In this document: positions 1-6,633 of the stretch, in pieces | How positions within the stretch are numbered: the stretch's first letter is position 1 | How the letters are laid out: each line of letters opens with the position of its first letter | Assembly (NCBI GenBank): GCA_927911695.1 | Contig: CAKMQO010000158.1 | Location: forward strand, 1-13,633 | DNA: 13,633 nt | Source: an uncultured Gemella sp. | GTDB taxonomy: Bacteria > Bacillota > Bacilli > Staphylococcales > Gemellaceae | Direction: 5' to 3' | Notes under the pieces: generated by a model | Databases searched by the model: none | Told to the model about the DNA's origin: nothing | What the model saw: the letters and a program-made list of their open reading frames with translations, nothing else | Translations under genes and position numbers: made by a program

Positions 1-245
1 GAGAGAATTTTCCTCTATATGCTTCTTCAACAACAGTTTTTAATTTCTTCATCACTAAAATCGACAAAAAGTCTTAGGCAGCCTCAGCCACTTCGTAATA
101 ACTTTTTCCGATAGTTTTTCTAAGTCTATTTATTCTTTCCTAAATCTCTTAAAACGAAAAGTCCACCTTCTTCGCTTAAACCTTGAAGAATAGCTTCGCT
201 TGGATTTAATTTTCTATTAATATCTCTTGTACTTTCGTAAATCAT
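1..245 (-). pseudogene. thrC: threonine synthase, N-terminal fragment, multiply frameshifted and cut by the window edge
   Basis: Threonine synthase converts O-phosphohomoserine to threonine with PLP in the cytoplasm. Reading the minus strand from the ATG at 245-243 gives MIYESTRDINRKLNPSEAIL, then a QGLSEEGGLFV segment, which is the typical start of the family. An AGGAG-type ribosome site lies at 253-258. The first frame stops after 39 residues. Changing frame recovers IDLEKLSEK, SYYEVAEA, LRLFVDFSDEEIK and TVVEEAYRGKFS, which follow the family's N-terminal domain in order. I count about four indels: a lost base near 129-131, one in the T run 103-107, one near 78-82, and a gain in the T run 37-41. 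The PLP lysine lies beyond the left edge. It is divergent from hom, which makes its substrate precursor. Identity is fairly secure from the order of the pieces. Whether it is truly broken or a poor-quality contig end cannot be told from here. Confidence 0.75.
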
Positions 246-275
246 TTAAAATCTCCTTGCTTTATCGTTGTATAT

Positions 276-304
276 ATGATACAATGTTCTTTGTAAAAAT
301 ACAA
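276..304 (-). promoter_or_regulatory. thrC promoter with two overlapping TTGTA/TACAA dyads
   Basis: On the minus strand a -35 TTGTAT (304-299) and a -10 TATCAT (281-276) are 17 bases apart, about 30 bases before the thrC start. One inverted repeat, TTGTAT-N5-ATACAA (268-284), covers the -10. A second, TTGTA-N4-TACAA (291-304), covers the -35. Their centres are about 21 bases apart, two helical turns, as expected for tandem operators. A further half-site TTGTAAAAATA recurs at 364-374 towards hom. The promoter call rests on sequence; the repressor role is inferred. Confidence 0.55.
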
Positions 305-460
305 GTGTTTTTATAAAAAGAACTTTAATTTTTTTTATAACTATAATTTTACACCAAAATAGGTTGTAAAAATAGTCAAAATAATCAAAAAATTGAAATT
401 TTTCGAAAATTCTTGATATTGAATAATTGACATAAAAAAATTACTTGTTAGACTTTTAAA

Positions 461-466
461 TATAAT
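461..466 (+). promoter_or_regulatory. putative -10 box of hom
   Basis: TATAAT lies 34 bases before the hom ATG. No good -35 is found 16-18 bases upstream; the TTGACA at 427-432 is 28 bases away and too far to pair with it. The call is tentative. Confidence 0.35.
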
Positions 467-500
467 TGAAAATAAATATTGAATTTAGGAGAAAATAATT

Positions 501-1655
501 ATGAAGATAGCGATTTTAGGATATGGAACTGTAGGTAGTGGAGTATACGAGATTATTACTAATGGTAAATCATCAGAGCTTGAAAAAATAGAAGTAAAAA
601 GTGTCTTCGCTAGAAGCCGTGATAAAATGCACTTAGCTACTGATGATATTAATGAAATTATTAATGATGAAGAAATTTCGGTAGTTGTTGAATGCCTTGG
701 TGGACTTAATCCTGCATATGACTTCATCAAGAGATCTTTAGAGAATGGGAAACATGTAGTTACAGCAAATAAAGCTGTTGCTGCTAAATATTTAGATGAA
801 TTTGTTGAATTAGCTGAGAAAAATAATGTGAAGTTTATTTTTGAAGCTAGTGTAGGTGGAGGGATTCCTTGGCTTGTAAACTTAGAAAGAACTAGACGTG
901 TTGATGATGTAAAACGTGTATATGGTATCTTTAATGGAACAAGTAATTTTATTCTTGATAATATGTATAGGAATAATCAAGAATTCGATTCTACACTAAA
1001 AACAGCACAAGAGTTAGGGTATGCAGAAGCTGATCCAAGTGCTGATGTTGATGGTGGGGATGTCGTGAATAAGATTATCTTAAGTAATGCACTTGCTTTC
1101 GATATTCATGTTCAACCTGATTTTCCTACATATTCTATGAGAAACATTACTAAAAATGATATTGATTACTTAAAACAATATGATTTAGCTGTTAAATATA
1201 TTGGAGAAACAAATGTAGAAGACGGGAAATATGAGACTTCTGTAATGCTTTCTATTTTTGGAAAAGAGTCTCAAGAAGCGGCAGTACCATTAAATAACAA
1301 TATTATTTCTCTAGATGGATCATTTATCGGTGAACTTAAGTTTTATGGACAAGGTGCAGGGAAATTCCCAACAGGGAATGCGATTGTTCAAGATATAGTT
1401 GATATTAATGAAGGATCAACAAGAGTTGATGTTGTAATTAAGAATAATCTATCTTATTCAGAAGAATTGACTAGAAGAAATTATCTAGTTCGTTCATCTG
1501 TAGAATTATCAGGGGAATTGATAGAAAGTGTAGAAGAATATAAAGGTAACTTCTATGTTAAAACAAAAGAAATTTCATTAAAACAACTTACTAATTTAGT
1601 TGCTGAAGTGAAAGAAAAAGATAGCAAATTTGTTGTTGCTAAATTTCATAAATAA
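501..1655 (+). CDS. hom: homoserine dehydrogenase, short form without a full ACT domain
   Basis: This cytoplasmic enzyme reduces aspartate semialdehyde to homoserine with NAD(P)H, at the branch to threonine and methionine. The Rossmann nucleotide loop GYGTVGSG is at residues 7-14. TANKA (88-92) and GGGIP (119-123) are family signatures. GTSNFIL (146-152) and ELGYAEADPSADVDGGD lead to Lys191 in the DxxGxDxxxK pattern (Asp182, Asp187, Lys191), the catalytic lysine motif. At 384 residues it is shorter than the roughly 430-residue B. subtilis type. The last 65 residues are too short for a standard ACT domain, although FYVKTKEISLKQLTNLVAEV resembles the second half of one. Start: ATG at 501 after AGGAG at 487-491. 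The gene is divergent from thrC and followed by lysC after 136 bases. Threonine feedback may therefore be weakened or done differently; that is inference. Identification is firm. Confidence 0.95.
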   Translation: MKIAILGYGTVGSGVYEIITNGKSSELEKIEVKSVFARSRDKMHLATDDINEIINDEEISVVVECLGGLNPAYDFIKRSLENGKHVVTANKAVAAKYLDEFVELAEKNNVKFIFEASVGGGIPWLVNLERTRRVDDVKRVYGIFNGTSNFILDNMYRNNQEFDSTLKTAQELGYAEADPSADVDGGDVVNKIILSNALAFDIHVQPDFPTYSMRNITKNDIDYLKQYDLAVKYIGETNVEDGKYETSVMLSIFGKESQEAAVPLNNNIISLDGSFIGELKFYGQGAGKFPTGNAIVQDIVDINEGSTRVDVVIKNNLSYSEELTRRNYLVRSSVELSGELIESVEEYKGNFYVKTKEISLKQLTNLVAEVKEKDSKFVVAKFHK

Positions 1656-1712
1656 TCGTTATATAAAATAAAATGATTATTAGAAATAAAATTTAGATTT
1701 TCAGAAAATTCA

Positions 1713-1740
1713 TTGATTTTTTTGTAAATAGTTATATAAT
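1713..1740 (+). promoter_or_regulatory. lysC promoter
   Basis: TTGATT (1713-1718) and TATAAT (1735-1740) are separated by 16 bases, about 50 bases before the aspartate kinase ATG. TTGTAAATA (1722-1730) sits in the spacer and TACAA (1760-1764) downstream, echoing the TTGTA half-sites at the thrC/hom divergence. The roughly 45-base leader is too short for a lysine riboswitch. Confidence 0.5.
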
Positions 1741-1791
1741 ATATATTAGTGATAAATTATACAAATAACATTAATAGAAAAAGGAGAAAAG

Positions 1792-3101
1792 ATGGTTAGA
1801 GTATCAAAATTTGGTGGAAGTTCGGTAGCGAGTGCTGAACAGTTTAAAAAAGTAAAAAATATTGTGGGATTAGACGATGCACGTCGTTTTGTTGTTGTAA
1901 GTGCTGTTGGGAAAGCAAATAAGGAAGATAATAAAGTAACAGACTTATTATACCTATGTTATGCACATACTAAGTACAATATAAATTTTGATAATATCTT
2001 TAAAATGATTGAAGATAAATTCGTAGCAATCAAAAATGAATTAAATTTAAAATTTGATATTGAAGGAGAACTTGCTAAGTTAAAAGCAGAGATTAGTAAG
2101 GGTATTGATGAAGAGTACCTAGTAAGCCGTGGTGAGTATTTAACAGCATTATTAATGGCTGAATATTTAGGATATCACTTTGTTGATGCTAAAGACTTAA
2201 TTTTCTATAATTACCAAGGTGAGATTGATTTTGAAAAAACTCAAGCAGCGTTTGATGCGATTGTAAAAGAGTATGATCGTCTTCTTATTCCTGGATTCTA
2301 TGGAAGTAGACCAAATGGAGAAATTAAGATTATGACTCGTGGAGGAGGAGATGTTAGTGGAGCGATAGTTGCTAATATCGCAAATGCTAGTGTTTATGAG
2401 AACTGGACTGACGTATCTGGAATATTAATGGCAGATCCTCGAATTATTGAAAATCCTCACGAAATTAAAGTTATTAGTTATACAGAAACTTCGTGAACTT
2501 TCATATATGGGGGGCAAGTGTTCTTCATGAAGAAGCTATCTTCCCAGTTCGTGATAAAGATATCCCTATCCAAATTCGTAACACAAATGATCCAACTGCT
2601 GAAGGAACTATTATCTCAGATAATAAACACCTTGATGAAAAACAAATTGTTACAGGGATTGCAGGGAAAAAAGATTTCTCAATTATTACGATTAAAAAAC
2701 GTCACATGGCAAATGAAGTTGGTTTAATTGGGAAAGCTCTTAAGATTTTTGAAGACTTTAATGTTAGCATTGAACATATTCCTAGTGGTATCGATTCTTT
2801 CTCAGTAGTTGTAGAAACTGGTAATGTTAGACCATTTATTCATGAATTAGTAGCGAAAATTAAAGCTGTCCTTGAAGCGGATGAAGTGAATGTAACTCAT
2901 GAAATTTCACTTATCGCTACAGTTGGTGAAAGAATGAAAAATACAAAAGGACTATCTGGAAGATTATTCAAAGCTTTAGGGGAAGCTGGGGTAAATATTG
3001 CATTGATTTCACAAACTAATGATGAAATTAATATTATCGTTGGTGTTCATAACGATGATTATGAAAAAACTATAAATACTATTTATTCAGAATTCAAATA
3101 A
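1792..3101 (+). CDS. lysC: aspartate kinase (apparent frameshifts near 2490 and 2509-2514)
   Basis: Aspartate kinase phosphorylates aspartate, the committed step to lysine, threonine and methionine. The N-terminal part has KFGGSSVA (residues 6-13), VSRGEYLTALLMA (111-123), PGFYG (167-171) and TRGGGDVSGA (182-191), then WTDVSGILMADPR: a full kinase domain. The first frame ends at 2496. The second (2493-3101) carries GASVLHEEAIFPV and two C-terminal ACT domains, which in this family bind amino-acid effectors. The conserved join RELSYMGASVLHE can be read at 2492-2530 if one extra base is removed near 2488-2492 and one from the six-G run at 2509-2514. The corrected length is about 435 residues, near the YclM/AK III type. 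The GTG at 2493 has no ribosome site, so it is not a separate gene. One oddity is RGGGD where most relatives have RGGSD. Start: ATG at 1792 after AAGGAG. Sequence error is the simplest cause of the break. Confidence 0.88.
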
Positions 3102-3105
3102 TATT

Positions 3106-3145
3106 AATAGCTTCTTGTCTTACTTTAGATGAGAAGCTATTTCTT
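3106..3145 (+). terminator. terminator after lysC
   Basis: A perfect 10-bp stem AATAGCTTCT (3106-3115) / AGAAGCTATT (3132-3141) lies five bases after the lysC stop. The T tail is weak (TTTCTT), so termination may be partial. TATAAT at 3145-3150 follows at once and may serve the next gene, but no -35 is clear. Confidence 0.6.
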
Positions 3146-3173
3146 ATAATAAATTATTTTTTGAGGTGAAAGT

Positions 3174-3809
3174 ATGAAAATTTTACAGATTATGTGTCAT
3201 CCTGATTATAATGGGGAACATAGAGTTTCTAATATTCTTGCGAAAATTGGTGAAGAAAAATTAATTGAAAAAGGCTTCAGTAGTATAGAAAAGATTAATT
3301 TATATGATCCGAGTGTGCATATCCCAGTCATGGACAAGTTTATGTTCAATTATGAAGAAGAAAAATTAATAGAAAAAGAACAAAATGATAAAATTAGGCA
3401 AAAAGAAATTCTTAATCAATGGAAAAGTGCTGATGCAGTGTTTATTTATATGCCACTTCATAATTTTAACGTAGTATCAAAATTTAAAGACTATATAGAT
3501 AATATCGTAATAGTAAATGAGACATTTAAATGTGAGGAAGAATCTTTAATAGGTTTAGATAATTCTAATAAACAAATAACCTTTGTCATAACAAGTGGGG
3601 GAGAATTTGATAAGCATATTCAATATATTAATCTGGACTTTGCAGTTCAATATGTTAGGGGAATATTTAGTGTAATAGGAATAGGTAAAGTAAAAGTTCT
3701 ACGAGTAGAAGGCTTAGATTTGGCATTTAATAATAAAGAACAGTTAGTTAAAAAGGCTATTTTCGATTTGAAAGAGTGGATAGAAGAATTTTCTCATAGA
3801 AATAAATAA
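3174..3809 (+). CDS. azoR: FMN-dependent NADH:quinone oxidoreductase / azoreductase family flavoprotein
   Basis: This 211-residue flavodoxin-fold protein belongs to the NAD(P)H dehydrogenase (quinone)/AzoR group, which reduces quinones and azo compounds by two electrons in the cytoplasm using FMN. Visible signs are an N-terminal beta-loop (MKILQIMCHPDYNGEHRVSN), MPLHNFNVVSKFKDYID (93-109), matching the AzoR pattern P-x-x-NF-x(4)-LK-x-YID that contacts FMN, and TSGGEFD (140-146). The C-terminal YVRGIFSVIGIGKVKVLRVEG (160-180) is also typical. The length is normal for the family. GAGGTGA precedes the ATG. It stands alone between the lysC terminator and a long hairpin shared with the convergent yigZ-like gene. 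Family assignment is good; the natural substrate cannot be told, and the symbol is by family resemblance. Confidence 0.8.
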   Translation: MKILQIMCHPDYNGEHRVSNILAKIGEEKLIEKGFSSIEKINLYDPSVHIPVMDKFMFNYEEEKLIEKEQNDKIRQKEILNQWKSADAVFIYMPLHNFNVVSKFKDYIDNIVIVNETFKCEEESLIGLDNSNKQITFVITSGGEFDKHIQYINLDFAVQYVRGIFSVIGIGKVKVLRVEGLDLAFNNKEQLVKKAIFDLKEWIEEFSHRNK

Positions 3810-3810
3810 A

Positions 3811-3894
3811 GAAGGTATAGGAGTGACTCAAAAATCATGATTTCGTAGAAATCGATTTTGTCGAGTCATCCCCTTATACCTTCTTATTTTTATT
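3811..3894. terminator. bidirectional terminator between azoR and the yigZ-like gene
   Basis: Outer arms GAAGGTATA (3811-3819) and TATACCTTC (3875-3883) are perfectly complementary and enclose a long inner hairpin (3820-3873). T-rich sequence follows on the plus strand (3884-3894). The minus strand has a similar tail from the A-rich stretch before 3811. The position between two convergent stops fits a terminator that serves both genes. Its inner part is one copy of a repeat also found near 12060-12104. Confidence 0.75.
3820..3865 (+). repeat. 46-bp hairpin repeat, copy 1
   Basis: Read on the plus strand this segment matches the minus strand of 12059-12104 at 44 of 46 positions, the first 25 and last 19 being identical. 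The two mismatches are in the three-base loop (GTA here, AGA in the other copy). It folds as GACTC + AAAAATC + AT + GATTTC, loop, GAAATC + GATTTTGTC + GAGTC, with an unpaired AT bulge on one arm kept in both copies. Confidence 0.85.
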
Positions 3895-4525
3895 TAATAT
3901 CAAATTCGAGTTGTTTTTCTTTAGACGATAGAATTTTGAATTGCCCATTTGTTAGGTTAGCAATCCAATTTTCAAAGTTATCATAATTTTCCTGCATAAC
4001 ATAGATTGTATAAACGATTTTGTCGGTATATTCTAGGTTGTTTACGATAAAATTAGTTTTTCCAATTTCATACTCTATTTTCCGTTAAGGCTGTAGTCCA
4101 ACTCTAGTCTAACTTCGAATGCATCTTTTCGTTCTACTAACGTTGCATTTTTTAGCGCATTGATTACACCACCACCGTAGGCTCTAACTAAACCACCAGT
4201 TCCTAGCTTAGTTCCACCGTAGTATCTGATAACTGTGGCACAGACATTTTTAATTTCGTTCTTTACTAGTACGTCTAACATCGGAGCTCCAGCAGTTCCA
4301 CTAGGTTCTCCGTCATCATTAGCTCGAGTAATTTCGTTATTGTCACCATATACATAACAAGAACAGACATGAGTAGCATCGTAATGTTTTTTTTTCATTT
4401 TTTGAATAAATTCTCTAGCTTCTTCTTCGTTATTGATTCTAATAAGATGAGTAATAAATGTAGATTTTTTTTCAATGAATTCATCGTATGAATCTTCTTT
4501 GATTGTAATAAATTTTTTTCGTCAT
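3890..4525 (-). CDS. yigZ: YigZ/IMPACT family protein (apparent frameshifts at 4513-4519 and 4078-4081)
   Basis: Members of this family (UPF0029 N-terminal domain plus DUF1949) are linked in bacteria and eukaryotes to translation control and to peptidase-like names, but the biochemical role is unsettled. The intact middle frame contains GEPSGTAGAP and YYGGTKLGTGGLVRAYGG, the defining signatures. The ATG at 4525-4523, after a strong GGAGG, reads only a few codons before the frame fails at a seven-T run (4513-4519). Removing one base gives MTKKFITIKEDSYDEFIEKK, joined to ITHLIRINNEEEAREFIQKM and the middle part. At the other end NGK is followed by a false stop. Adding a base to the T run 4078-4081 gives IEYEIGKTNFIVNNLEY and so on to a stop at 3892-3890. 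The corrected length is 211 residues, normal for the family. The two indels cancel and both are in homopolymers, so sequencing error is likely. Confidence 0.87.
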
Positions 4526-4569
4526 AGTACCTCCTTTGTAATTTATAATTTGCTGAATTTACTATATTA

Positions 4570-4598
4570 ATTATGATGTATTATAAATAAAATGTCAA
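4570..4598 (-). promoter_or_regulatory. promoter of the yigZ-like gene
   Basis: On the minus strand TTGACA (4598-4593) is followed after 17 bases by CATAAT (4575-4570), about 45 bases before the ATG. It diverges from the padR promoter, whose -35 begins 29 bases away. Confidence 0.6.
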
Positions 4599-4627
4599 TA
4601 ATTAGAATGTATTTCTCATTATACTAC

Positions 4628-4658
4628 TTGACAAATTATACTATGCAATGTATAGTAT
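4628..4658 (+). promoter_or_regulatory. padR operon promoter and palindromic operator
   Basis: A consensus -35 TTGACA (4628-4633) and a -10 TATAGT (4651-4656) are 17 bases apart. A perfect dyad ATACTAT-N7-ATAGTAT (4638-4658) runs from the spacer across the -10. PadR proteins commonly bind dyads at their own promoters, so autorepression of the three-gene operon is the natural inference. Confidence 0.75.
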
Positions 4659-4679
4659 TATGTGAAAGGAGATATTTGT

Positions 4680-4997
4680 ATGGAAGCTCAATTAAAAAGA
4701 GGTTTATTGGAAATATGTGTTCTTGCTACTTTACGTAATTCTGAATCCTATGGGTATAAAATTATAAAAGATGTTTCAAATGTAATTCCTATATCGGAAT
4801 CAACGTTATATCCAATCTTAAAACGCTTGGAAGCAAACGATTGTGTTACCTCATATTCGGTAGAACATAATAGTAGACTAAGAAAATATTATAAAATTAC
4901 AGATGTTGGTCTCAATAAAATTCAGGAATTTCTTATCGACTGGAAAGTAATAAGTAATGCACATAAATATATATTAGGAGATGAAAAACATGAATAA
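4680..4997 (+). CDS. PadR family transcriptional regulator
   Basis: A 105-residue winged helix-turn-helix repressor of the short PadR class (no long C-terminal coiled-coil domain). Motifs are LKRGLLEICVLATL (5-18), ESYGYKI (22-28), the recognition helix region SESTLYPILKRLE (39-51) and the wing/strand RKYYKITDVG (68-77). Although the frame is open from a GTG at 4662, AAAGGAG at 4665-4671 is 8 bases before the ATG at 4680, so 4680 is the start. It overlaps the next gene by 8 bases (ATGAATAA). A perfect dyad covers its promoter. In Firmicutes, small PadR genes followed by DUF1700 and DUF4097 genes form cassettes tied to envelope or membrane stress; the inducer here is unknown. Confidence 0.93.
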   Translation: MEAQLKRGLLEICVLATLRNSESYGYKIIKDVSNVIPISESTLYPILKRLEANDCVTSYSVEHNSRLRKYYKITDVGLNKIQEFLIDWKVISNAHKYILGDEKHE

Positions 4998-5586
4998 GAC
5001 ACAGTTTTGCGCTCTTTTAGGAAATAAATTAAAACCATATTTATCGTCAAAAGAGATGTATAAAACACTCAATTTTTTCGAAGAAATGATTGATGATCGT
5101 ATTGATGAGGGCTTAAGTGAAGAAGAAGCTGTATCGCAATTAGGGGATATTAATATCATCGTTGATCAAATTTTAGATGAACATAATATTGGGAAAAAAC
5201 AAACAAAACTAGTATGGAGGTTTATACCACGAGAGCTCGGCTTTATTAATATCGTATTATTATTTCCTGCTTGGATAACTATATTTTCTCTAGTTGCTAG
5301 TCTTTTTATAGTTGTTCTATCTATAATATTTAGTATTGTATTTTCTATTATAGCTATTTTCATTGGTGGAATCTTATTAATATTAAAATCCCCATTTTAT
5401 CTTATTTACGAAAGAAATATTTCGTATTTCTTAGATACTTTAGGATTTGGATTTGTTATTTCAGGGGCTGGTTTAATTGGTATTGACTGGTTGATAAAAA
5501 TATATAAAAAATCACGTCAAAATGGTATAAACATCAGAACAATTTTTGTGAAGATTTTCAAAAAAGAGGTGTATATAAATGAATAA
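4990..5586 (+). CDS. DUF1700-like (HAAS domain) membrane protein
   Basis: A 198-residue protein with a helical cytoplasmic N-terminal domain (about 1-70: FCALLGNKLKPYLS, then EEMIDDRIDEGLSEEEAVSQ, LGDINIIVDQIL) typical of DUF1700/HAAS proteins. Hydrophobic segments follow at about 86-111, 112-133 and 147-170, then a basic tail. The family usually sits between a PadR repressor and a DUF4097 gene, as here, and is thought to pair with them as a membrane sensor or effector. An in-frame ATG at 4981 directly abuts AGGAG (4976-4980), leaving no spacing. The ATG at 4990 has 9 bases and is preferred. The stop overlaps the next start by 8 bases. Family is confident; function is not established. Confidence 0.85.
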   Translation: MNKTQFCALLGNKLKPYLSSKEMYKTLNFFEEMIDDRIDEGLSEEEAVSQLGDINIIVDQILDEHNIGKKQTKLVWRFIPRELGFINIVLLFPAWITIFSLVASLFIVVLSIIFSIVFSIIAIFIGGILLILKSPFYLIYERNISYFLDTLGFGFVISGAGLIGIDWLIKIYKKSRQNGINIRTIFVKIFKKEVYINE

Positions 5587-6520
5587 ATTTATAAAAATTT
5601 CTATTAGTTTTATAATTTTTGGACTAGTATTGATAGGATTAGCAACTTACTTAAATAATGGTCATATACCTAGATTTTCTTCTAATTTCGAGAAAAAGAA
5701 TTATACTGTCTCAATTGATGATGTTAAAAATTTAGATTTAGATATTATTGATTCTGATGTAACCATAGAAGAGAATACTACTTCTAAAAATATGGAAATA
5801 GAATACTATACTGCTCTAGAACGTAAAGTTAATATAGAGCACATAGGAAATAAGTTATCTATAAAAGAAAATAAAAATATTGTGAGTATTAATTTTAATT
5901 TCTTTACTGAAAAAAGAAAACTTATTATAAAAATACCTAAATCTTCTAATATCGATATCAATTCAGTTAATAAATTAGGAGATTATTTTATCAAGAATCT
6001 AGATATTAAATCTCTTATAATTAATAGTAAACTAGGTGATGTATATATAACTAATATTTCAGCTTCAGATGCTGATATTAAATTAGCAACTGGAAATTTA
6101 AATATAGATAACTTAAATAGTAAAAATAATTCTCTAAAAATTAATGTTGCTACAGGAGATGTTAAATTAAATAATATTAATGATTTAAAAGATATTAGTA
6201 TTGATAATGAAACAGGAGATACAGAGTTGTCATCATCAACAATAAAAGATATTAATATAACTAATGAACTAGGAAATATTAAGGTAAGTAATCTTCCTAG
6301 TGAAAGTTCAGATAATATTAACTTAAAAACAACTACTGGTAATATTATTTTAAGTAATCTTACTGCAAATAATTCTATTACTCTTAAGTCAATAAAAGGT
6401 GATATTATAGCTGAATTAAGTGATGAAGAATCAAATTTTACAAATAGCTCAAATAAAAAGAAACAATTATTCACATCTTCAAATACTGGAACTGTAAATG
6501 TAAAATTTTCAAATAAATAA
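5579..6520 (+). CDS. DUF4097-like beta-repeat protein, membrane-anchored
   Basis: A 313-residue protein with a single N-terminal hydrophobic segment (about 6-25), likely a signal anchor, and the rest outside the cell. The body is strand-rich with a recurring turn, a small or basic residue followed by T/L-G-D/N and three strand residues: KLGDYFI (132), KLGDVYI (151), ATGNLNI (170), ATGDVKL (191), ETGDTEL (211), ELGNIKV (230), TTGNIIL (252), IKGDIIA (272) and NTGTVNV (302). Spacing is mostly about 20 residues, as in DUF4097/LiaG-like proteins that form a right-handed beta fold. It is the last gene of the padR operon, with an ATGAATAA overlap to DUF1700 and a strong terminator after it. It is rich in Asn, Ile, Ser and Lys, ordinary for this AT-rich genome. 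Role inferred: envelope stress; no enzymatic residues are evident. Confidence 0.8.
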   Translation: MNKFIKISISFIIFGLVLIGLATYLNNGHIPRFSSNFEKKNYTVSIDDVKNLDLDIIDSDVTIEENTTSKNMEIEYYTALERKVNIEHIGNKLSIKENKNIVSINFNFFTEKRKLIIKIPKSSNIDINSVNKLGDYFIKNLDIKSLIINSKLGDVYITNISASDADIKLATGNLNIDNLNSKNNSLKINVATGDVKLNNINDLKDISIDNETGDTELSSSTIKDINITNELGNIKVSNLPSESSDNINLKTTTGNIILSNLTANNSITLKSIKGDIIAELSDEESNFTNSSNKKKQLFTSSNTGTVNVKFSNK

Positions 6521-6563
6521 TTAATATCCCATAAAAATAATTTTTGATGGGATATTAATTATT
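6516..6563. terminator. bidirectional terminator between the padR operon and the LCP gene
   Basis: A perfect 17-bp stem (6516-6532 with 6547-6563), around an AAAAA/TTTTT-capped loop, starts inside the last codons of the DUF4097-like gene. It lies between convergent genes and is symmetrical enough to act on both strands. Confidence 0.8.
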
Positions 6564-6633
6564 ATTGATTATTATTTACGCCAGTATTTTGATTAGCATT
6601 TGTAGTACCGACACCGGTTGTAGTATTTTGCTG

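Noticed and set aside
427..432. TTGACA as the hom -35
   Set aside because: The only good -10 (461-466) is 28 bases away, and no -10 lies at 16-18 bases.
1656..1791. Terminator or lysine riboswitch between hom and lysC
   Set aside because: Only a weak 7-bp AT stem without a T run is present, and the lysC leader is far too short for a lysine riboswitch.
2493..3101. Separate gene starting at GTG 2493
   Set aside because: It begins mid-domain with no ribosome site, and its first residues replace the conserved aspartate kinase join, which can be read by removing two inserted bases. It is the C-terminal part of lysC.
5983..6474. 163-codon open frame opposite the DUF4097-like gene
   Set aside because: It is a reverse-strand shadow of a low-complexity gene, with no ribosome site and a hydrophobic, unstructured composition.
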